Below, in pieces: positions 46,245-54,803 of a stretch of DNA of 64,000 nucleotides. A program made the position numbers and the translations under genes. The stretch is from Halieaceae bacterium UBA5085. GTDB lineage: Bacteria > Pseudomonadota > Gammaproteobacteria > Pseudomonadales > Halieaceae. The notes under the pieces are model-generated. The model ran no database searches, was not told where the DNA came from, and saw only the letters and a program-made list of their open reading frames with translations. The DNA lies in the NCBI GenBank assembly GCA_002414665.1, contig DIAF01000039.1, positions 202,092 through 266,091 on the forward strand. Reading direction: 5' to 3'. The number at the start of each line of letters is the position of its first letter. Positions within the stretch are counted from its first letter, which is position 1.

Positions 46245-47258
46245 TTAACGTCGATATGCGACGACCTCGCGAACCGCTCGCTCAATGTCGTCTTCACTGG
46301 GAATGTAGAGATCTTCCAGCACAGGGCTGAAAGGCGCAGGCGTATGCGGCGCGGTAACAGTCATTATCGGTGCCTGCAGTGCCGCGAAAGCCTTGCGCGC
46401 AACAATACTGGCGATATCTGCAGCGACACTGCAACGCTCCCAGGCCTCGTCGACGATAACCACCCGACCGGTCATTTCGACGCTTTCCAGAATGGCTTCT
46501 TCATCAAGCGGTGAGGTTGTTCTCGGATCGATCACCTCGACAGAAATTCCCTCTTCCCGCAAGCGATCAGCGACAGCAACGGCCTTCTGCACCATCGCTG
46601 AGAAGGCAACCACGGTGACGTCAGTCCCTTCTCGAGGGAAGGAGGCCTCGCCAAACGGGATCAGATACTCTTCATCCGGCACTTCGCAGGCATTCTCAAA
46701 CTGCAACTTGTGCAGCAGGAAAATCACCGGGTCATCATCGCGGATCGCTGTCAGCAAGAGCCCCTTCGTATCGTAGGCGTTCTCAGGCATGACCACCTTC
46801 AATCCGGGCACGGCGGTGACCTGCGGGTGCAGACTCTGCGAGTGTTGTGCACCACAGCGGAGTCCTGCGCCGACCAGCGACAGAATTACCAGCGGGGTAT
46901 CCGACTTGCCACCAAACATGTAGCGAAACTTCGCCATCTGATTGTAGATCTGATCAAAGCAAACCCCCAGAAAATCGAAGAACTGGAGATCTGCTATGGG
47001 GCGCAGGCCGGTCATCGCAGCACCTGCCGCAGCACCGATGTAGGCCGCTTCGGAAATAGGCGTGTCAATAACCCGACCTCGACCAAACTCGCCGACCAGC
47101 CCCTTGTAGAATCCGAAGGCGCCGCCAAAGGCATCGTCCTCGCCACTACACCCTGCTCCCCCCGCCACGTCCTCGCCCATGAGAATAACGTTCGGGTCCC
47201 GGCGCATCTCGTCCCGAACCGTATCGTGAATCACTTCTCGTATCGTCTTCTTTGGCAT
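46245..47258 (-). CDS. 2-oxoacid dehydrogenase E1 beta subunit
   Basis: A 337-residue transketolase-like subunit: IREVIHDTVRDEMRRDPNVILMGEDVAGG at the N-terminus, FDQIYNQMAKFRYMFGG, and GAGLRCGAQHSQSLHPQ, which is the pyruvate/acetoin E1beta pattern; the C-terminal domain has EVIDPRTTSPLDEEAI and VVIVDEAWERCS. With E1alpha it forms the alpha2beta2 thiamine diphosphate decarboxylase. It follows E1alpha after 10 bp. Confidence 0.95.
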   Translation of the reverse strand: MPKKTIREVIHDTVRDEMRRDPNVILMGEDVAGGAGCSGEDDAFGGAFGFYKGLVGEFGRGRVIDTPISEAAYIGAAAGAAMTGLRPIADLQFFDFLGVCFDQIYNQMAKFRYMFGGKSDTPLVILSLVGAGLRCGAQHSQSLHPQVTAVPGLKVVMPENAYDTKGLLLTAIRDDDPVIFLLHKLQFENACEVPDEEYLIPFGEASFPREGTDVTVVAFSAMVQKAVAVADRLREEGISVEVIDPRTTSPLDEEAILESVEMTGRVVIVDEAWERCSVAADIASIVARKAFAALQAPIMTVTAPHTPAPFSPVLEDLYIPSEDDIERAVREVVAYRR

Positions 47259-47268
47259 GAATCAGTAC

Positions 47269-48264
47269 TCAGTAGGTTTTATAGACGTCGGTGAACAGCT
47301 CTTCGGGCCCCGGGTAGGGTGCCGCCAGCGCTTCTTCGACAGCCTCCTCTATCAAGCTGTCCACCTCTGCATCGATGTCCTGGAGCGCTTTCCGAGTGAC
47401 CGTTTTCTCCTTGAGCACACGATCCACAAAGAACGTGATGCAATCCATGTCACGACGCTGTTGCTCTATTTCCCCCTTGGCGCGATACAGCTGAGGGTCA
47501 CCGACAAAATGCCCACCAAAGCGCGTGGTCATGGCCTCAATGGCGGATGGACCCTCGCCATCCCGACCGCGCGCCACGGCACGTTGGACAGCCTCATAGA
47601 CGGCAAAGAAATCCGTGCCGTCCACTTTCTCGGCCGGCATGCCAAACGCACCCGCACGGCCCGCGATGTCACCGGAGCCGACGGCGTAACTAAAGCCGGT
47701 AGCCTCGCCGTAGCCGTTGTTTTCGTACATGAACAGCACAGGCAGCTTAAGCACCACAGCCAGGTTCATGGACTCGAAAACAACCCCTTCATTGGAACCA
47801 CCGTCGCCAATAAAAGAGACTGCAACGCCTCGCGTACCCCGGGTCTTGGCGCTCAGGCCGGCGCCCACGCAGAGTGGCGCCGAACCACCCACAATACCGT
47901 TGGCGCCCAACATGCCCTTGCTAAGGTCCGCGACATGCATGGACCCACCCTTTCCCTTGCAGATACCGGTGACCTTTCCCATCAACTCGGCGACCATGCC
48001 TTTGACATCGCAACCCTTGGCAATGGAATGCCCGTGCCCACGGTGCGTGCTGCCGATATAATCGCTATCGCTCAGATTCATGCACACCGCCGTTGCGATA
48101 GCTTCCTGCGCCGAATACAAGTGAGTGAACCCCGGGATCGTGCCTTTCTCAAACTCCTGCCCCATGCGCGTCTCGAAGGTACGAATGGTGCGCATGGTTC
48201 GGTAGGCCCGAAGCAGCTGCTCACGATCCAGCTTGGCGCCACTTGCGGCTTTACGTCTTGTCAT
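47269..48264 (-). CDS. 2-oxoacid (acetoin-type) dehydrogenase E1 alpha subunit
   Basis: A 331-residue thiamine diphosphate subunit. It has FTHLYSAQEAIATAVCMNL, STHRGHGHSIAKG, GICKGKGGSMHVADLSKGM, and the ThDP/Mg motif GDGGSNEGVVFESMNLA...YENN. The GKGGSMH and SAQEA phrases are closest to the acetoin dehydrogenase/branched E1 group. It is the first gene of an apparent nine-gene minus-strand unit (E1alpha, E1beta, quinohemoprotein, E2, E3, P450, NTF2-like, SDR, GlcG). A degenerate half operator lies about 55-65 bp upstream of its start. Confidence 0.95.
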   Translation of the reverse strand: MTRRKAASGAKLDREQLLRAYRTMRTIRTFETRMGQEFEKGTIPGFTHLYSAQEAIATAVCMNLSDSDYIGSTHRGHGHSIAKGCDVKGMVAELMGKVTGICKGKGGSMHVADLSKGMLGANGIVGGSAPLCVGAGLSAKTRGTRGVAVSFIGDGGSNEGVVFESMNLAVVLKLPVLFMYENNGYGEATGFSYAVGSGDIAGRAGAFGMPAEKVDGTDFFAVYEAVQRAVARGRDGEGPSAIEAMTTRFGGHFVGDPQLYRAKGEIEQQRRDMDCITFFVDRVLKEKTVTRKALQDIDAEVDSLIEEAVEEALAAPYPGPEELFTDVYKTY

Positions 48265-48314
48265 GGTTCAACCTGCTTACGTGCTGATGTAAATGGAAGC
48301 CTTGCGCGCCAGGC

Positions 48315-48330
48315 ACAAGACTGTTCAAAC
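48315..48330. promoter_or_regulatory. Possible degenerate copy of the TTGAA-N5-TTCAA operator (E1alpha)
   Basis: ACTGTTCAAA is shared exactly with the complement of the TonB-receptor copy at 53236-53250; the other half site is not conserved. It lies 51-66 bp upstream of the E1alpha start. No clear -35/-10 pair accompanies it. Confidence 0.3.
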
Positions 48331-48396
48331 CACTCTGCTGCCACACCCGGTCACAACCTTGCAAAACTGGATGGGCAAACGGCAAATCACTTACCC

Positions 48397-50229
48397 TCAT
48401 TGCCCTGCCTTGAAGTGCAGCAGGACATTGCCGGGGAACCGTCCTCCCCAGAGATAGCCTGAGTTAATGAGCAAACTACCGTCTATGAGTACGGCCCCGT
48501 CAGACTCAAGCGCGCCGCCATAACCTTCGACACCGGAAACGCTGTCATACGTTCTAGCCGTGTTGTACTCCCAGATGACCTCACCCGAGCTGCTGTCATG
48601 AGCACGCAAGGTGCCGTCCAGCGCGCCAGAAAACACAACGCCCTGGGTCGCGGTTACCGCGGCGGAGAGCCCGGGATCGCATCCGGGCGCTGCCCCTTCA
48701 TCACAGGCCAGAGCAACCGGCGACTCCCAGAGAATCTCTCCCGTCTTGACGTCCAGTGCAAACAGCCCCGGCTTGCGCGTCCCCTTGAAACGGTCGTTGA
48801 TATCGGTATCTGCAATCGGTGCATACAGCACGTCACGTTCCGGATCTACAGCCATACCCCAGTGTACCCCGCCGTAAAACCCTCCGCGCCCCACGGCCGT
48901 TTTCCACAGCAACTTGCCTTCGGCATCAGGGTCCAGCGCAAAGACGTGGCCCGATTTCTGGCCTACCAGAAGGCGCTCACGCCCGCTATCGTCGCGGTGC
49001 AATATGGTCGATGCGCCGATGTCGAAATCGGGACCATCCTCACTGGGGCAGTTGTCGGGCTGTGCCAGGTTGCAGCTCATGTTCCAGGCATCACCCGCAA
49101 GCGCCTGGTGAACCCAGCGCCGCTTCCCGGTCTCCAGGTCGAAGGCTACTACCGCGTCACTGGCGCCGTGAGCCGGAGAGCTGTAGGCTTCGCCGGTTCC
49201 CACGTAGAGGACACCGCGCGCTTCATCAATAGTAGGCGAGTTCCATACGGGAGCGCCGGATGGTGCCAGTACTGGAGTTCCACGTGCGTTGGTTTTACCC
49301 GTCGCTGAAGGCGTTTCACCTACAACATAATTCTTCCAGCGTATGGCGCCACTCTGCCGATCAAAGGCAGCGACACCTCCGCGGAAGGTGCAACACGGGT
49401 AAGAAGGATCCGCCGCGGTCGCCCACTCTCTGGAGGACATCGGCACATAAAGCGTTTCCCCGTGCAGCTTGGGGCTACCGGTGATAGTGACATCGGGGTG
49501 ATCATCGACATTCTTTACCCACAGTGGCTCGCCGGTACGTCCGTCGAGGGCGTAGACGTTGCCATTGAAGTCACCGAAGTAGAGTGTCAACTCACCCTCT
49601 TTACCACCGGCATAAATCGATACCGATGAGCGTACTTCAGCGCTCGCCTGATACACCCAGTGAGTACACCCGGTGTTTAGATCAATGGCATACACAGCAC
49701 CGGTTTGCGTACCGGTGTAAACAACGCCCTGATGCACGGTTGGTTGCGAGCGCGCACGGGTGGCGCCCGGAAATGCATAAGCCCACTGCAGTGATAATGA
49801 GGTGGCGTTCGCCAGACTGATTCCGGACACGTTTCCTGGAACGCTTCGAGGATTCGTATCCCCCATTCCCCAGCTTACTACTGAATGCTCCGACGTGTTC
49901 CTGGGTAAATCACTGGGACAGAAATTGGTAACCGCCAGCGGTGTGTCACTGACCGGGCGCCCACCAAGAAACTCAGCAATCGCCAGCTTGCCTGCTTCAC
50001 TTAAATGCGCTGACTGTGCCTTCATGACGCCAGCCGTCATGGCATCCAGAACGGACTCAGGGCTCATCACCTGAAGCATCACCACATGCGGCGCCTTTGG
50101 CGCACCGCCATCGTGACAAGCCAGGCAATTACTGGCGAACAGTTCCTCACCGCTCGTTGATGGTTCTGTGGCGAACGCCCGTGCAGCAAGCAACACACAG
50201 ACGGCGAATACTGAAAACACCCGAATCAC
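48397..50229 (-). CDS. PVADH-like quinohemoprotein dehydrogenase (copy B)
   Basis: A 610-residue exported protein from a GTG start with AAGGAG 8 bp upstream. Signal peptide to about residue 20, heme motif CLACH (35-39), then a propeller with TRARSQPTVHQGVVYTGTQTG, YPCCTFRGGVAAFD (adjacent Cys pair), YVGTGEAYSSPA, AGDAWNMSC, LLVGQKSGHVFALD and GGVHWGMA. It is a close relative of the two other PVADH-like copies in the island and would oxidise a secondary alcohol in the periplasm with PQQ. It appears monocistronic, with a good promoter at 50300-50328 and a 132-bp gap after it. Confidence 0.88.
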   Translation of the reverse strand: MIRVFSVFAVCVLLAARAFATEPSTSGEELFASNCLACHDGGAPKAPHVVMLQVMSPESVLDAMTAGVMKAQSAHLSEAGKLAIAEFLGGRPVSDTPLAVTNFCPSDLPRNTSEHSVVSWGMGDTNPRSVPGNVSGISLANATSLSLQWAYAFPGATRARSQPTVHQGVVYTGTQTGAVYAIDLNTGCTHWVYQASAEVRSSVSIYAGGKEGELTLYFGDFNGNVYALDGRTGEPLWVKNVDDHPDVTITGSPKLHGETLYVPMSSREWATAADPSYPCCTFRGGVAAFDRQSGAIRWKNYVVGETPSATGKTNARGTPVLAPSGAPVWNSPTIDEARGVLYVGTGEAYSSPAHGASDAVVAFDLETGKRRWVHQALAGDAWNMSCNLAQPDNCPSEDGPDFDIGASTILHRDDSGRERLLVGQKSGHVFALDPDAEGKLLWKTAVGRGGFYGGVHWGMAVDPERDVLYAPIADTDINDRFKGTRKPGLFALDVKTGEILWESPVALACDEGAAPGCDPGLSAAVTATQGVVFSGALDGTLRAHDSSSGEVIWEYNTARTYDSVSGVEGYGGALESDGAVLIDGSLLINSGYLWGGRFPGNVLLHFKAGQ

Positions 50230-50299
50230 GTCGTGCTCTCCTTTTTTATTGTGCTGATAACGCCAGGGAAACTATCGCATTTATTTTTTAATAAAATTC

Positions 50300-50328
50300 A
50301 ATTTATGCAACAACCAATGCGCTGTCAA
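50300..50328 (-). promoter_or_regulatory. Sigma-70 promoter of quinohemoprotein copy B
   Basis: On the minus strand, a consensus TTGACA -35 box (50323-50328) is followed by a 17-bp spacer and TAAATT (50300-50305). It lies about 70 bp upstream of the GTG start, in an AT-rich stretch. Confidence 0.75.
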
Positions 50329-50519
50329 TACTTCTTCAGCGTTTTGTCTTCGGCACGACTGAAGATAGCGCTGACAGGATTCAGCAGGAAATACTGGTGA
50401 CAAAAAATGAGGCGCGAGAAACTATCGACCAAGGAAAAAGCCACCACCCAGAGCCACCCATGCACCGGCACGGGTGACGTCTGAACGATGGAAAATGAGA
50501 ACTTGTATTGTGCCTAGCC

Positions 50520-50548
50520 CGACGGGACCCAAACTATCAGTCCCGTCG
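50520..50548 (-). terminator. Perfect 9-bp hairpin after TonB receptor 1
   Basis: CGACGGGAC and GTCCCGTCG flank an 11-base loop, beginning 34 bp after the receptor stop. No T tract follows on the minus strand, so it may be a 3' stabilising hairpin or weak terminator. Confidence 0.5.
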
Positions 50549-50581
50549 AGCCAGGCTTTGACTACCCGAGCAAGCTCCGGA

Positions 50582-53098
50582 CTAGAAGTTATACCCGACC
50601 TGGATACCAAGCTCACGTGGCGGCCCATAGGTCGTAAAGTTCCAGAGGTTGGCCACAGGGTTGGCAGAGTTACGGTACGTCTCGTCCGTCAGGTTTTTAC
50701 CGTAAAGCGACACGGTGAACTCGCTTTCAGGCGACTCCCAGGTGACGTAAGCATTGAGCAGCGTACGCTCTTCCAACTGGGTGTTGGCCTTCTGGCGCAA
50801 TATCGGATTCTCCAGCGTACCACCCTGGAAGCTGGCAGGTGCCGGGTTAACTTCTGCCTCACCCTGATAATGCACGTTGAGGTTGTAGGTCAGCATGCTG
50901 CCGCTGGACAGCTCCTGGAAGTAGGTAACGCTTACCCCACCATTGAACTCAGGTGAGTAGGGCACCTCCAACTCGGAGAAGTCAAACGTCTGCGGGGGAC
51001 CTGAAAGCCCAAGTGTCGCAGGATCGTAACCTGGGTTGTAGTTATCGTACTCATGATCCAACCAGCCGAAGTTGGCATCGAAGCGCAGATTGTTCGTTGG
51101 CACATAGCTCAACTCAACCTCCATCCCGATGGCCGTACTTTCACCCTCGTTGAGCGCAATGGTCTCCTGGAAATCGTTACCGGCCGCGTCCTTGAACGCA
51201 ACCACCGTATCGCGCTGGAGGTTTTCATAGACCGTATGGAACAACGCCGCATTCATCCTGAGTTTGCCATCCAGCATGTCAGCCTTGGCACCGATCTCGA
51301 AGTTCTCGTTCTCTTCACTGGCATACGGCTGGCAGCTTAACGCACTGCCACAGGTCTCGGAGAACCCACCGGACACAAAACCAGTCGCAAAACTGGCGTA
51401 GGTCATGATCTCGTCAGTCCAGTTGTAATCCAGAACAACCCTGAATGTATTGGCCGAGAATTCCTTTTTATCGTCTATGACATTGCCAAAAGCCGTTATC
51501 GGCAGCGGATTGGTATGCGGGCCCTGGAACTGATCAACGGTGATGAAGTTGCTGACAGGGTTCTCAGCAGTACCCAAGCTGCGACGCGCAAAGACCTTTT
51601 CATCCTTGGTGTGTCTGAAGCCTGCTGTCAGATTCAGTGAATCCGTAAGCTCGTAAGTACCATCGACGTAGAACGCCAGCCCTTCCCGGTCCTGACTGGT
51701 CACCTGAACCTCATAGGTGTCGCGATAGAACTCTGCGGCGGGGCCAGCGAAAATCAGGAAGTAGCCCAGATTCCCGAATACCAGAAAGTCGACGTCATCT
51801 TCGTAGTAACTGGCACCGGCAACAAAGTTAAACGGTCCACTGTAATTGGATGAGATACGGAACTCGTTTTGCAACTGTTCGCGCTCGGAGTTTCTGCTTG
51901 CATCGTACTGGGACGTGTAAGCCTCACCGGTGTAGGTGCTGGCGAGCACCTCATCCTGTGTGCGCGCGCCCAGAATCCACATCAGGGTGTAGGTGTCAAA
52001 ATTAAAGGTCTGGTTCAGGTAAATCCCGTCGGCGTCGATTTGATGACCGCCCGGAATATCAACAACAGGCGTAGCCGTATAGGACTGACCTGTCGAGAAG
52101 GGGTCACCGTTACCAATACCCGGGAAACCGGCGATCGGCCACAAGTAGCCTTCGCCACCATTCTGGCTCGCCAGGGGTGTTTCGTTGGCAGCCGCTACCG
52201 TGTCACCGCGGTCTTTTACATACTCAAAAATCAGGTCGGCAAGATAAAAATCGTTGGGTTGCCAGCGAAACTTCAGCTTGGCTGCAAGCACATCCTTGCC
52301 ACCGATGTCCTCGCCATTGCCCACATCAGGAAACTTCGAGCGGGCAGCATCGTTACACTCTGCTGAGCCAGGCTGACCGGGGAACGGGCATCCCAGGCTC
52401 TGGAACTCGCCACCTGCTGGCTTGTCATTGGTATAAAAGCCGTCACTCTTGTCCTGAATAACCGCCAGGCGTGCAGCCAGGGTGTCGCCCAGGGGTACGT
52501 TCAGACTAAGCTTCAGTTTGGTGGCGTTTGAATCGTTCGATGCGAATTGGGAATAGTTCGCCTCCACGTCCCCAAAAAACTCGCCGAGAACCGGCTTCTT
52601 CGTCGTGAATGCAATTGCACCCCCGGTCGTGTTCTTGCCGAACAGAGTGCCCTGCGGGCCACGGTAGATCTCCACCTGCTCCATGTCGAACATTTCGATG
52701 AACTGCGACTGCACATTGTTGAAAACAAACTCGTCGACGCTGATGCCGACCGACGCGTCCTTGGTAACCAGAATCGAGTTAAACCCCGTACCGCGCATAC
52801 CACCCGCAATAGCGTTAAACCCGGTTTGCGGCGTCAGGTTAACGTTGGGCGCGAGCTCTGTTAAGGCGGTGACGTCGTTCTGGAAAGTGCTCTCCAGCTG
52901 CTTCGAAGTGACTGTCGTAACAGCGACGGACAGATCCTGTTGTGCCACCGTGCGTTTGGTGCCGGTTACGACAACCTCTTCAAGTTGCAGCCTCTCAGAT
53001 CTATTTTCGGACTCAGCATGAGCATTCCCACCCACGACCACTTGAGTGAGCGCCAGACAGACGGCAGTCCCCAGAACCTTTCTATTGAAATTCATCAT
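50582..53098 (-). CDS. TonB-dependent receptor 1
   Basis: An 838-residue outer-membrane receptor. A signal peptide (VCLALTQVVVGGNAHA) is followed by LEEVVVTGTKRTVAQQDLSVAV (TonB box region), a plug with GMRGTGFNSI and QVEIYRGPQGTLFGKNTTGGAI, then a 22-strand type barrel ending PRELGIQVGYNF with terminal Phe. The plug and barrel are of the kind found in sphingomonads and marine Gammaproteobacteria for hydrophobic or plant/algal substrates rather than classical siderophores. Its upstream region carries both operator types of the island, so it is likely the substrate importer of the regulon. Confidence 0.93.
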   Translation of the reverse strand: MMNFNRKVLGTAVCLALTQVVVGGNAHAESENRSERLQLEEVVVTGTKRTVAQQDLSVAVTTVTSKQLESTFQNDVTALTELAPNVNLTPQTGFNAIAGGMRGTGFNSILVTKDASVGISVDEFVFNNVQSQFIEMFDMEQVEIYRGPQGTLFGKNTTGGAIAFTTKKPVLGEFFGDVEANYSQFASNDSNATKLKLSLNVPLGDTLAARLAVIQDKSDGFYTNDKPAGGEFQSLGCPFPGQPGSAECNDAARSKFPDVGNGEDIGGKDVLAAKLKFRWQPNDFYLADLIFEYVKDRGDTVAAANETPLASQNGGEGYLWPIAGFPGIGNGDPFSTGQSYTATPVVDIPGGHQIDADGIYLNQTFNFDTYTLMWILGARTQDEVLASTYTGEAYTSQYDASRNSEREQLQNEFRISSNYSGPFNFVAGASYYEDDVDFLVFGNLGYFLIFAGPAAEFYRDTYEVQVTSQDREGLAFYVDGTYELTDSLNLTAGFRHTKDEKVFARRSLGTAENPVSNFITVDQFQGPHTNPLPITAFGNVIDDKKEFSANTFRVVLDYNWTDEIMTYASFATGFVSGGFSETCGSALSCQPYASEENENFEIGAKADMLDGKLRMNAALFHTVYENLQRDTVVAFKDAAGNDFQETIALNEGESTAIGMEVELSYVPTNNLRFDANFGWLDHEYDNYNPGYDPATLGLSGPPQTFDFSELEVPYSPEFNGGVSVTYFQELSSGSMLTYNLNVHYQGEAEVNPAPASFQGGTLENPILRQKANTQLEERTLLNAYVTWESPESEFTVSLYGKNLTDETYRNSANPVANLWNFTTYGPPRELGIQVGYNF

Positions 53099-53216
53099 GT
53101 AACTTCCCTCTCTTATATCTTTTTGCTGAATTATCGTGAGGAGCTCCGTTAACTGCCTGCACTTATTTACCTTGCAGTTCAGCCTCTGGATAAACTTAAC
53201 AATAATTCAAAACCGT

Positions 53217-53230
53217 GCTTTCTAGCAAGC
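53217..53230. promoter_or_regulatory. Variant of the 18-bp operator core upstream of TonB receptor 1
   Basis: On the minus strand this reads GCTTGCTAGAAAGC, sharing CTTGCTAGA with the 57721-57738 site and having its own GCTT...AAGC symmetry. It ends only 5 bp from the TTGAA-N5-TTCAA palindrome. Confidence 0.4.
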
Positions 53231-53235
53231 ATTTT

Positions 53236-53250
53236 TTGAACAGTATTCAA
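53236..53250. promoter_or_regulatory. Palindromic operator TTGAA-N5-TTCAA, copy 2 (TonB receptor 1)
   Basis: TTGAACAGTATTCAA with flanks TTTT and GATTAA. It matches the cupin operator at nearly every position outside the two central variable bases and one flank base. On the minus strand a TTTAAT -10-like box lies just before it; no good -35 is visible. Confidence 0.65.
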
Positions 53251-53326
53251 GATTAAAACCCGGCCGGCATCCCGCTCCTTTACAGCAAAAAAAATCGACT
53301 CGCGCACAAGCCGTGATCGCGGCTAT

Positions 53327-54172
53327 CTAAGCTTGGTCATCTGGAAGACCCGCTTTGCCCGCCTCGCGAATCATTGGTTGATACTCTGCAAACGCAGGGC
53401 CTGCCACGGTCGCTCCAACCGTAAATCCGGCATCCGTCGTCAGGGTATGTCCGGTCGTATAACCTGACTCATCACTGGCCAGCCACAACGCGGCGTTCGC
53501 GACGTCCTCTGCCAAACCCGGACGACCACGAAGCGGTGAAGCTTCCGCAAGCATCTCCTTCGCCTTGTCGATATTCCGCGGATCGCCCGTCAGCACGCTG
53601 GCTACCATCGGAGTCGCCATGGATGCGGCCGCTATGGCATTCACACGCACGTTGCTACCCGCCAATTCCGCCGCCAGATTTTTGGTGAGACCCACCACCC
53701 CATGCTTCGCCGCCGTATAGGCATGTGGACCCAGGCCGCCCATGATGCCTGCTGTGCTCGCCATACTGATAATCGAACCAGAACGCTGGGGCTGCATGAC
53801 TCTTGCCGCATGCTTGGCGCAATAGAACGCGCCATTAAGCAGAACATCGATGGTGAAGCGCCATTCTGCACCGGGTGTCTGCGCTGCCGGACCAACTGAG
53901 CCAACAATACCGGCGCTGTTGAACATGACATCCAGTTTACCGAAACGCGCTACCGTCGCGTCGACCGCAGCGCTCACACTATCTTCGTCGGTGATGTTGC
54001 AGTAACTGAACATCGCCTTGTCGCCGTATTTCTCTGCTAACGCAGTGCCCTCGGCCTCCTGGATATCGCACAAAGTGACCCGGCAGCCTTCCTGGATAAA
54101 CCGTTCCACAGCTGCAGCTCCGATTCCGCTTGCAGCGCCCGTAATCAATGCCACCTTTCCTGCCAATCTCAT
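53327..54172 (-). CDS. SDR family oxidoreductase
   Basis: A 281-residue SDR: ALITGAASGIGAAAVERF cofactor site, FNSAGIVGSVGPA in place of NNAG, catalytic Ser in ISMASTAGIMGG, Tyr-x3-Lys in YTAAKHGVVGLTKNLA, and a C-terminal HTLTTDAGFTVGA followed by a 25-residue tail. It has the same N-terminal pattern (MRLxGK) as the SDR at 38618-39370. It begins 27 bp after a strong terminator that follows the NTF2-like gene, with a GGAGAG ribosome site, so it is either expressed by read-through or from an unseen promoter. Confidence 0.9.
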   Translation of the reverse strand: MRLAGKVALITGAASGIGAAAVERFIQEGCRVTLCDIQEAEGTALAEKYGDKAMFSYCNITDEDSVSAAVDATVARFGKLDVMFNSAGIVGSVGPAAQTPGAEWRFTIDVLLNGAFYCAKHAARVMQPQRSGSIISMASTAGIMGGLGPHAYTAAKHGVVGLTKNLAAELAGSNVRVNAIAAASMATPMVASVLTGDPRNIDKAKEMLAEASPLRGRPGLAEDVANAALWLASDESGYTTGHTLTTDAGFTVGATVAGPAFAEYQPMIREAGKAGLPDDQA

Positions 54173-54198
54173 GCCTGTTCTCTCCAGTTACAGGTTGC

Positions 54199-54221
54199 AA
54201 AAAAAGGGGGCCGCAGCCCCC
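54199..54221 (-). terminator. Rho-independent terminator after NTF2-like gene
   Basis: On the minus strand GGGGGC and GCCCCC (54206-54211 and 54216-54221) form a 6-bp GC stem with a 4-base loop, followed by seven T (complement of 54199-54205). It lies 10 bp after the stop codon and ends or attenuates the operon that starts at 57644. Confidence 0.85.
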
Positions 54222-54231
54222 GCAAACTTCA

Positions 54232-54795
54232 TTACATTCGGTACAGGTAATCGTCGGGTGCTCGCTGCCCCACCGTCTCCGGCGCAATGCTGCCAAACCC
54301 GCGCGACTGGGCCGGCTCCAGCCGCGTCCAGTCGGTCATTCCAACCCTGCGCACGATGCGCCATTCACCGTCGCGCAGCGCAAAGTGGTCCAGATAACGC
54401 CCTCCGACGAAATAGTCCATCTCGTTATCGAACGCATCCGGGCCCGCCAATGGGTCACCGACTGGCCGCATGCGATGAAACGCGGTGAAGTAGGTTTCGG
54501 CTCTTGCTTTATCCGGCCCATCCAGCTCTACCAGAATGTTTCCGAGGTGGTGGTGCGTGCGGCTGTGCGCCGAAAGCACGCCCAACGCAAACGCCACAAA
54601 ATCGCCAGGCTGCTCTGCGGTGGACGGACGTGAGGGGTCAGACGATGGCCCCTCGAAGAAATGATGATGCTCCGAACCCGGATGGAAAACACTGCGCAGC
54701 AGCGCTTCGTCCATCCGGTCCAGAGCCCGCGCGTAGCGGACGATCACTTCCGTGATCGCCTGCTTTGCGAGCAACTCCTGCAACTGCTCGTTCAT
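54232..54795 (-). CDS. NTF2-like (SnoaL-type) protein
   Basis: A 187-residue protein with AITEVIVRYARALDRMDEALLRSVFHPGSEHHHFFEG as the SnoaL opening and FVGGRYLDHFALRDGEWRIVRR as the last helix-strand pair, typical of the SnoaL_4 group. It could be an isomerase, dehydratase or an oxygenase-associated protein. It lies 8 bp downstream of TonB receptor 2 and is followed by a terminator. Distinct in sequence from the two other NTF2-like proteins in the island. Confidence 0.85.
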   Translation of the reverse strand: MNEQLQELLAKQAITEVIVRYARALDRMDEALLRSVFHPGSEHHHFFEGPSSDPSRPSTAEQPGDFVAFALGVLSAHSRTHHHLGNILVELDGPDKARAETYFTAFHRMRPVGDPLAGPDAFDNEMDYFVGGRYLDHFALRDGEWRIVRRVGMTDWTRLEPAQSRGFGSIAPETVGQRAPDDYLYRM

Positions 54796-54803
54796 CGTAA
54801 CAA

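Larger units (their letters stand above)
50230..50581. other. 352-bp intergenic region between quinohemoprotein B and TonB receptor 1
   Basis: No credible gene is seen here. The left half is AT-rich and holds the minus-strand promoter of the quinohemoprotein gene (50300-50328). The right end holds a 9-bp hairpin just after the TonB receptor stop. The middle (about 50330-50515) shows nothing I can assign; a 68-aa open frame at 50422-50628 overlaps the receptor gene and has no family features. Confidence 0.7.

Noticed and set aside
47257..48462. 401-codon plus-strand frame over E1alpha
   Set aside because: Antisense to a clear thiamine-dependent subunit; no family features.
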